From Liolophura sinensis (taxonomy: Eukaryota; Mollusca; Polyplacophora; Chitonida; Chitonidae): a DNA stretch of 64,000 bases. Of the stretch, positions 57,792 through 64,000 are shown piece by piece; the first letter of the stretch is position 1; each line of letters opens with the position of its first letter. The stretch lies in assembly GCF_032854445.1 (NCBI RefSeq), contig NC_088295.1, positions 59,007,249 to 59,071,248 of the forward strand, written 5' to 3'. A program made the translations under genes and the position numbers. A model generated the notes under the pieces. That model was not told the origin of the DNA. It did not search any database and saw only the letters and a program-made list of their open reading frames with translations.

Positions 57792-57870
57792 TGGGTTAGG
57801 ACTCGTACATTATCGATTGTGGGCATTAGCACAGTGGAATAGCAATGAGCTATAAATTGGGTTAACGGTA
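57620..57870 (+). repeat. Module D, copy 6, diverged
   Basis: TCTCCACCCGAAGGCCAGATTG, CGTGCTCTGTTCAG and ATTAGCACAGTGG follow the D order (compare 46300-46470), with many substitutions. Confidence 0.65.
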
Positions 57871-57910
57871 AATATAATTGCATATAACGGGATATATAAT
57901 TATGGGACAA

Positions 57911-57922
57911 ATCGGTGTGATG
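57911..57922. repeat. Target-site duplication (left) of the 57923-58171 SINE
   Basis: Eleven of twelve bases match 58172-58183. Confidence 0.82.
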
Positions 57923-58171
57923 GTGCCTCCGTGGCCGAGGCGGTTAGCAATGACTCTGGAGCCTCCCAGCAATGCAATCGCTGTGAGTTTAAGCTCAACT
58001 CATGCTGGCTTCCTCTCTGGCCGTAGGTGTGAAGGATCGAGGGGTCCTCCGGCCTTTGCCCGCTTTCCCCCCACCATAATACCTGGTCGCCGTCGTATAA
58101 GTGAAATATTTTTGAGTACGGCGTAAAATCACCAAATAAATAAATAAATCAATAAATAAATAAATAAATAA
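57923..58171 (+). mobile_element. SINE-A copy with target-site duplication
   Basis: Head GTGCCTCCGTGGCCGAGGCGG with a deletion after the A box, a body lacking part of the GGTCTGCCAG region, and a very long AAAT tail with two AATC variants. ATCGGTGTGATG at 57911-57922 matches 58172-58183 with one mismatch. Confidence 0.94.
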
Positions 58172-58183
58172 ATCGATGTGATG
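58172..58183. repeat. Target-site duplication (right) of the 57923-58171 SINE
   Basis: Partner of 57911-57922. Confidence 0.82.
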
Positions 58184-58587
58184 TCATGAGGCTCATGTGA
58201 AAAATAGCTCTAAAGGCGTTCTCATAGCATGAGAGGCGCTGATTTAGAGACTTTTCTATCTTGATATTAACGTCGTACTCAATAATGTTTAAACTTTAAG
58301 CGTTAAGGTTTTGTGGTGTGTAGTGTACCTCTACTTTTCATTATAATACTGTAGACTGGTTTAATCGTTGAAGATGTCATGAAGACTCTCCTAACCCGGA
58401 CCTGAAATATCCACGTATAGCTTGCTGAACGTGAGACCCGAAAACCAGATGAAGGGTCGTATCAGGGCTAGATCCAATCGACCCAATAGCCTAGACCCAA
58501 TAGCCTAGACTCGATAGTGCTGCCTCAGTGGAACGCCAGGCCGAACATACCACAGGTGATATCCACCAACTTGCAGCTAGCTGCTAT
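58184..58587. other. No gene; short duplicated word
   Basis: AATAGCCTAGAC occurs twice near 58484-58512 as a tiny tandem duplication. A faint antisense SINE-A 3' end may lie at 58260-58292. Confidence 0.45.
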
Positions 58588-59130
58588 CCAGTACATAATA
58601 TAAGCGTCATGCCAGACATTCGTATACCATTCGTAGTCCGTAAAGGGCGTTCCAAGCCGATAATCGCAAGATCCATTTCCAAAACAACGTTTAACACTAG
58701 CTCCCAAAGACAAAGGTATGTAAGAAATTATACAAATAGGAAATAAAGGTGGTAACACACAAGAGAGAAGCGGTCATCAGTTTTCAATGATGCCGGGCAG
58801 ACAGTGGATATTCCAGGCATGAATTCCACATCGAAGTTCAAATGCGTAGTCCATGAATGAGTTTCAGGTCAAATAACAATATAACAAAGTATCTCAGTCG
58901 GGCTTTGATTGCAACTGTTCATAAAGGCATCGTGCAGAGGTAATGAGCATGGCTGCCTTTACGGCCCCTAGCCCTAGGTTAAGCGGCATTAGATACAGTT
59001 CGAAATGACGAGCGTTACAGACCTTAACCAAACAGATTGTGATTCAAAAGTAACGGACAATTACGTCTTTCCCGTTAATATGTAAGGATCTCATACTACA
59101 AGAGGCGCCATCTATAATGTTACACATGCT
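58588..59130 (-). mobile_element. Element R 3' portion
   Basis: Runs from the tail edge (AGACATTCGTATACCATTCG) through AAGCGGTCATCAG and ATCTCAGTCGGGCTTTGATTG into TTAAGCGGCATTAGATACA near 58980. That last word follows the tail in the 12.1 kb copy and precedes the reverse-transcriptase remnant at 22.3 kb. This copy supports tail and coding region being one element. No reverse-transcriptase motif is legible here. Confidence 0.6.
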
Positions 59131-59689
59131 TGTCTGTATAAAAGCTAGCCACAAGATAGAGGGTTACACTAGGCTATTATTGCTTGGCGGTTTCCCTCAA
59201 CTTGTGAGGGAAAATATAAGCGTTTCTACCATTGATAGACAATTCCACGTCACCTCAAGCATTTCTGAAAACCGGTTTTAAAGCCTTTATTCATAAATTC
59301 TTAATATGTAAAAAGACATTGTTCCTGTCTCGAATGCTGTGCACATGTGGAACTTGTTATAAGTCACAAAGGATGAAAGTTAATGTTTAAACCTCGTTGT
59401 TACCTCTATAGTTAAGTCTAAATATTCCCAAGACCAACAAAAAGACAAATATGTTTTGGTGTGAGTCGGTATATCGAATACAGGAGTTGATGTTCTAAGT
59501 ATTTTTAACAACGTGAAATAAAAAATATGGGGAGGCAACTGCTCTATAGAGTTCAGTGATAGATTGACAGGCAATGTACTATCACCTTTTTGCGTTTTGC
59601 AAAATCCATGTATACTGACGACAATATATTTCTCCAGTCAGTAAAGAAATCGATAGGTTGTAACTTCAGATCCGACTGGTTGAGATTAC
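59131..59689. other. No gene recognised
   Basis: AT-rich; frames of at most 64 codons without motifs. Confidence 0.45.
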
Positions 59690-59965
59690 CTGTTGTCTGC
59701 GCGATTTCCGGTCTTGCGTGGGGGCGCTGCGGTCGCGAGAAGAATCTCTTTTTGCTGGAGAGGCGTGTTCCTGTCTGTTGCGCTGTTCTGAGTCATTTGC
59801 CCTGTTGTGTTGCGTGTTCGTGTCACCGAGATTCACTCTTCAGAACTGTCTGTCTGTCTGTCTGTTAGACATTCACTGTATCGTTTGCTAACTTGTAAAC
59901 CTAATGCAGTGAATAAAGACTGTTCCTAAAAATTCTCGGCATTAGTCAAACTTCTCTCTCTCTAG
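59690..59965 (+). mobile_element. Possible solo LTR or transcript 3' end remnant
   Basis: A locally GC-rich stretch (59690-59830) is followed by CTGTCTGTCTGTCTG, an AT-richer part, AATAAA at 59912-59917 and a CTCTCTCTCT run. GC-rich start, polyadenylation signal and short downstream segment are the layout of many LTRs. No internal domain, primer-binding site or target-site duplication could be identified, so this is a weak call. Confidence 0.25.
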
Positions 59966-60068
59966 ACCCATGCTGGCTTCCTCTCCGCCCATACGGCTGA
60001 AGGCAGCAACCTGCGGATGATCGCGCTTCTCCCACCATAATGCTTGCCGTCGTGGTATAAGTGAAATA
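59966..60068 (+). mobile_element. SINE-A host copy, left part (split by a nested SINE)
   Basis: Body of an older, internally deleted SINE-A (CATGCTGGCTTCCTCTCC to GTATAAGTGAAATA). It is interrupted by a second SINE-A; its remaining 3' end resumes at 60320. Confidence 0.92.
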
Positions 60069-60319
60069 GGGCCTCCGTGGCTCAGTTGGTTAGCGTGCTA
60101 GCGCAGTGTAATAACCCAGGAGTCTTCCATCAATGCGCTGTGAGTTCAAGTCCAGCTCATGCTGGCTTTCTCTCCGGCCGTACAGCAACATGCGGATTGT
60201 CGTGGGTTTCCTCCGGGCCCTGCCCGGTTTCCTCCCACCATAATGCTGGCCGCCGTCGTATAAGTGAAATATTCTTGAGTATGGCGTAAAACACCAATCA
60301 AATAAATAAATAAATAAAT
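60069..60319 (+). mobile_element. SINE-A copy nested inside another SINE-A
   Basis: Close to family consensus from GGCCTCCGTGGCTCAGTTGG through the AAAT tail, with a deletion around the GTACGTGGGAAGG stretch. It is flanked by ATAAGTGAAATA at 60057-60068 and 60320-60331, a duplication of host SINE sequence. It is therefore younger than its host copy. Frames on both strands here are SINE. Confidence 0.96.
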
Positions 60320-60371
60320 ATAAGTGAAATATCAACGTATGGCATAAAACACCAATTAAATAAATAAATAA
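60320..60371 (+). mobile_element. SINE-A host copy, right part
   Basis: Resumes with ATAAGTGAAATATCAACG, TGGCATAAAACACCAATT and its own AAAT tail, completing the copy that starts at 59966. Confidence 0.93.
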
Positions 60372-60439
60372 GCTAATAAAAAGTGTATTTATATATTTAA
60401 TCGTTGATTATTATCGCTTTAATAACCGGAGAATAAGCT

Positions 60440-60715
60440 AATGTCTCCGTCGAAACAGACATTCGTTTACCAGCCGTAAACCAATATAGGTGTTCCAGGT
60501 CAATAATCGCTAGGCCAGTTCTCAAAACGACGTATAACACAAACCACCAAAGAACTAAGAAAGTAAATTAAGTATGAAAATAGGATGGAATCATGCAAAG
60601 AGAAGCAGTCAACAATTTTCATTGATGCTGGAAAGACACTAAGGTATGGTCTAGACGGCTGAGTGAAATCAGTTTTCAGATTGTGTACCATGCTAGAAAA
60701 TAGCAACTGACATGT
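60440..60715 (-). mobile_element. Element R 3' tail fragment
   Basis: CGTCGAAACAGACATTCG edge, GGTGTTCCAGGTCAATAATC, ATCATGCAAAGAGAAGCAG and TGAGTGAAATCAGTTTTC; very close to the 11.8 kb copy. It ends near 60715, before the inner edge, consistent with 5' truncation. Confidence 0.7.
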
Positions 60716-61389
60716 CGTGTAAGATAAAGCCACAAGGAAAGCTGGTTTCGAGTCAGATAAGGATGGGTTGGGTCCAGTACAACTTCTGGTACTTTCCAAT
60801 TAGATGATGTAATTATCGCTATTTTCATGAGTTGTTGGACAGAAAAGATAGCGACCATCCAGACAGACAGCGCGTATACACGGGTGGTACAAGCACCGGC
60901 TGACATCACTGGATACAGCCAGGGCGATCAGTCACCGCCAGTCAGGACCAATAACTGACCGGATACATTCTTCACTTCTTGTGTGACTCGTTAACGAGAA
61001 TATCCGAGGAGAAACACTAAACAGGACGCCTCTGTGACAATGCATAGTGTGGGGCCATCTTTTAGTAACACTAGAGTCTATATATGAGTGCTTTTCGAAT
61101 ACCTAGAAAACAGGAAAACGCTACATGAGAAAATCATAATGCGCCTGTCATAGCGCAACTTTTTTGGCCTTTCGGTCGTCGGTAAAACTTGTGTAGATCT
61201 ATTTGCTTTTAATCCGAGGACTTTGACTATTTGTTCTCAGTTCACATTTTTTAAACTTAGCAGATTGGAAAGAATACGTTTCAGATTGAAAAACTCTTGT
61301 TAAAATCAATTTTTGACTTACATTCTGCGGAACATAGAGAGAGGTGCCGATGTATACAAATGCGACACATACCGTAATTCATTTTGGCA
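60716..61389. other. No gene recognised
   Basis: No open frame with recognisable content, no repeats. Confidence 0.45.
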
Positions 61390-61640
61390 TGTATTTATAC
61401 ATGGGTGCACATATGTAAAACTCTTTCGCACAAACACTTTTGTACGTAAATAGAAATCTTTCATACTTACCTAAAAATAAAATTTTACCTTGCATATGTA
61501 CAAAAGATAAGTACATCTACACAAAGGATTAGTACATATGCACAAAATTGAACATAATTTTTTCACATTTGTACAAGTATTTGAACCTTATGTGCAAAAA
61601 GATTGGACATCAGTAACAAAGGATTGGCCACACTTCCAAT
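61390..61640. repeat. Degenerate cluster of GTACATATG/CACAAA words
   Basis: CACATATGTA, GCATATGTACAAAAG, GTACATCTACACAAAGG, GTACATATGCACAAA and TGTACAAG recur in both orientations at irregular spacing of about 25-40 bases. It looks like an old, decayed tandem repeat or low-complexity tract. Confidence 0.4.
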
Positions 61641-64000
61641 TCTTTTGATTATTTGCATAATTAAAGAATAAATCCCACAACGGCCTGCCATAGAAATCAT
61701 GACCAAAATGAGAAAAACACACGAACACCAAAACCCCAATCACACACAGTCACTCAGCTCACCGACAGAACATTCGATGTGTCGTCTTAAGCTATTTTGT
61801 TTTTGAAACAACCAACGCAGACTTAAATAAGGTCCAACAGTGTAATTACTCAGCAATTACTGTCATTAGGTAATTACAGCCAATCATATAGCTGCGTGAT
61901 CGCAAGGTCCGGGTCATCGTTACAACCGCTGTTCTTCCGGTGTCCGGTCAATTTCTAATGAAGACGCCGTCGGTTGGGAGGAACGTTGACTTATCTGGCC
62001 TGACCTGAACGAGCAGTCAATTTCCGATCAGTGATAAATTGACCGAAGGTGAATAGATAACTTGACCCGGCGACATACACACTGGTTAGCACAGGGTGGA
62101 TTCCGAACGTGTCACTTGGCTGGGAGCGTCAAACTATCGTTATTGTTTGCTCCTTGCCAAAGCGGGTTCATCAATCTGTTGCTCCCAACCGTATAGTGTC
62201 ATTTCCAGCTGCCAGGTGGCGCTGCCTGTTCGCAATGATGAATGATTGGCAGCCTCCGGGTCATCACGATCGTACTGTTTTTACAAACCTTTCCTGATAA
62301 AAACTGCCAGACACAATATCGACAATGCCTCTGGATTTGTTTTTTATTGGAATGTAGAAGATTTCTCCCCATTATTCGTCCTGAATTGGCGTGCTTGTCC
62401 ATTTTAAACCTTCTCCTCTGACACCCGTGCCAAGCGTTTGCCCCCTCGTTTGCACAAACTGTCTTGAGAATTCTAATTAACGAACTGCAGGCATACCTGA
62501 TAACGAGACATTCGTGTTGCTCTCAGTCCCAAGGAAAAAAAGAATTTTATTTTATAGACGCCATGCCCAAAGCTGTCTTTTTTATTTTTCTGATAAGTTT
62601 ATGCATCACACCGATTTATGTTCGATCTCACAATCGGGGATATACCCGATACATCTGCCGTATAACTGACATTGTTTTGAATGTGACGTGAAATAGAATA
62701 TACATAAACAATAAATACAAACAGCAAGGTGAAGACAAAAACGTCATTTTATGATGGTGTTGAAACGTAAAGGATTGTAAGAAAAAAAATTACTAACGGT
62801 AACATACAAAATGGCAAGTGCGATTGAAGACAGAATGCATCAGAAATGTATTTAGAAAAACTTCTAAGACAAATCACGTGAATAATGTTCACTTACCCAT
62901 GCAAACCTGATCCAGATTTCCTAAGGTTATTTTTGATAATAATAATCTTTAATATGACTGATTATATAACACAACATTAGCCTGTGAGGATGTTATCCGC
63001 CTTCAGTCTGTAATACCGCCTGCGGAGACACTGTTGCATGTCTTCAAAGAAATGTTTTCGTGTTGGAACCTTATAGAATCATGTGAGTTGTCTAAAACTG
63101 CACTCTTGTGGCTGTCTACCTCCCTCATCAACCCGTGTTACCCGGGTCACTATGCGTGACGGCAACCATATTTGTCGGCTGGAATGATGTATATCTATAT
63201 GAGGCTAATCTAACGCTGGCCGTCGCATGGCCCTATTAGCAATCGATAATAACTGACTGCCATTTCCATACCCTTATCTGATCGTCCGAAAATAGTACGT
63301 ATATTTTGACATCGCTGACCTCATACACCGTCATATATGCCGAGTTTCTATTACGCTGTAATATATATCGTCTCAAGAACAGGGAACGTGAAGAGTCTGA
63401 CCCATCATTGACATTACATACTCGTTTCTTCTGTACGTCAGATCTATCACTCAGTGATTAACCGGAAACCTTTAAGCAGGCATTCTGTATCGTTGGTTCT
63501 AAGATTTCTATGTCTAACGTGACCTTAAGCACAAATTTCGCCAGACTATGAAATCAGACAAAATTCCAAGTATTATAGGACACAAGAGTCTTACAAATGA
63601 CGCTAAAAAGACACATCTAGCCATGTGACCCAAATTCACTTTGTGAAGTCTTAACAATATGCAGGTAGGAAAGGAAGTACTGGGTTTTTTTTCTTAGATA
63701 TGTCTAACATTCACAACGTTGCCTTTGATGAATTAGGTGTCAGTACAAACTGTTTCCGTCTGCAATCAATGGCTGACTTCCGCACTCTAACCACACACGT
63801 CTTCATGGATCAAGGAAGATTTAAAAACACATTATTAATCGTTGTGACAAACCCGTTTCACTTTAGTTCCGATGCTGAGCAATTTGTGCAATGACCTCAC
63901 AGGAACATCATCACAAACACATTTACAGAACTTCAAATTAAAACCGCGCTGTTAATATAGTTGATTTGTCATTCCATTAACCTGGACAATCGAGATTCTG
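61641..64000. other. No gene supported; weak signals only
   Basis: Two copies of GTAATTAC lie within 40 bases at 61842-61877. A 42-codon frame beginning MPKAVFFIFLISLCITP at 62563 looks like a signal peptide but has no support beyond that. No SINE, module or tandem array was found in this last part. Confidence 0.4.

Noticed and set aside
1-64000. CRISPR arrays, bacterial operons or phage genes
   Set aside because: The tandem arrays have no spacer structure, there are no ribosome-binding-site-led operons, and SINEs with target-site duplications indicate a eukaryotic nuclear genome.

Overview
This window looks like non-coding nuclear DNA from a marine invertebrate, most likely a mollusc or a related lophotrochozoan; the exact taxon cannot be fixed from sequence alone. 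The evidence is the AT-rich composition, the absence of any long open reading frame, and many copies of tRNA-derived SINEs of the kind I associate with molluscan and brachiopod genomes (tRNA-like head, body ending near TACGGCGTAAAACACC, AAAT tail). No intact host gene, rRNA or functional tRNA is recognisable on either strand. Every open frame is short, and most of the longer ones lie inside repeats. The window reads as an intergenic or intronic block built from mobile elements and local duplications.

Layout. From 1 to about 35 kb, unique-looking AT-rich DNA carries scattered insertions. These are SINE-A copies (several with target-site duplications), one SINE-B and parts of SINE-C. There is also a degenerate reverse-transcriptase retroelement ('element R'): catalytic-region remnants at 12.2-12.7 kb and 22.3-22.8 kb, plus a set of fragments that appear to be its 3' untranslated tail. 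A second dispersed family ('family P') has five copies, all on the + strand. Tandem arrays include a 49-bp minisatellite at 31.1-31.5 kb that seems to have grown out of family P, a 90-bp array with an alternating 180-bp pattern at 25.6-26.1 kb, and a long AT dinucleotide tract at 15.0 kb. An inverted-repeat unit of about 800 bp lies at 29.3-30.1 kb.

From about 35.1 to 52.2 kb, with outliers to 57.9 kb, lies the most unusual structure: a cluster of duplicated modules (called H, E, G, B and D here). They recur head to tail every 2.8-4.7 kb, with several copies inverted, internally deleted or split by SINEs. Module E keeps the same short reading frame and stop in most copies. The same SINE occupies the same site in module copies near 36.0, 39.1 and 40.0 kb, so that insertion is older than the duplications. 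Some stretches of neighbouring copies are almost identical while adjacent stretches are clearly diverged, as if patches had been homogenised.

From 58 to 64 kb there are further SINEs, including a clear nested insertion at 60.0-60.37 kb, two more element R fragments, a possible LTR remnant, and about 3 kb with only weak signals. The likely biology is retroelement accumulation and local rearrangement, not gene function. The one possible exception is the module cluster, whose nature (unknown large non-autonomous transposon, decayed gene family, or structural repeat) is open.
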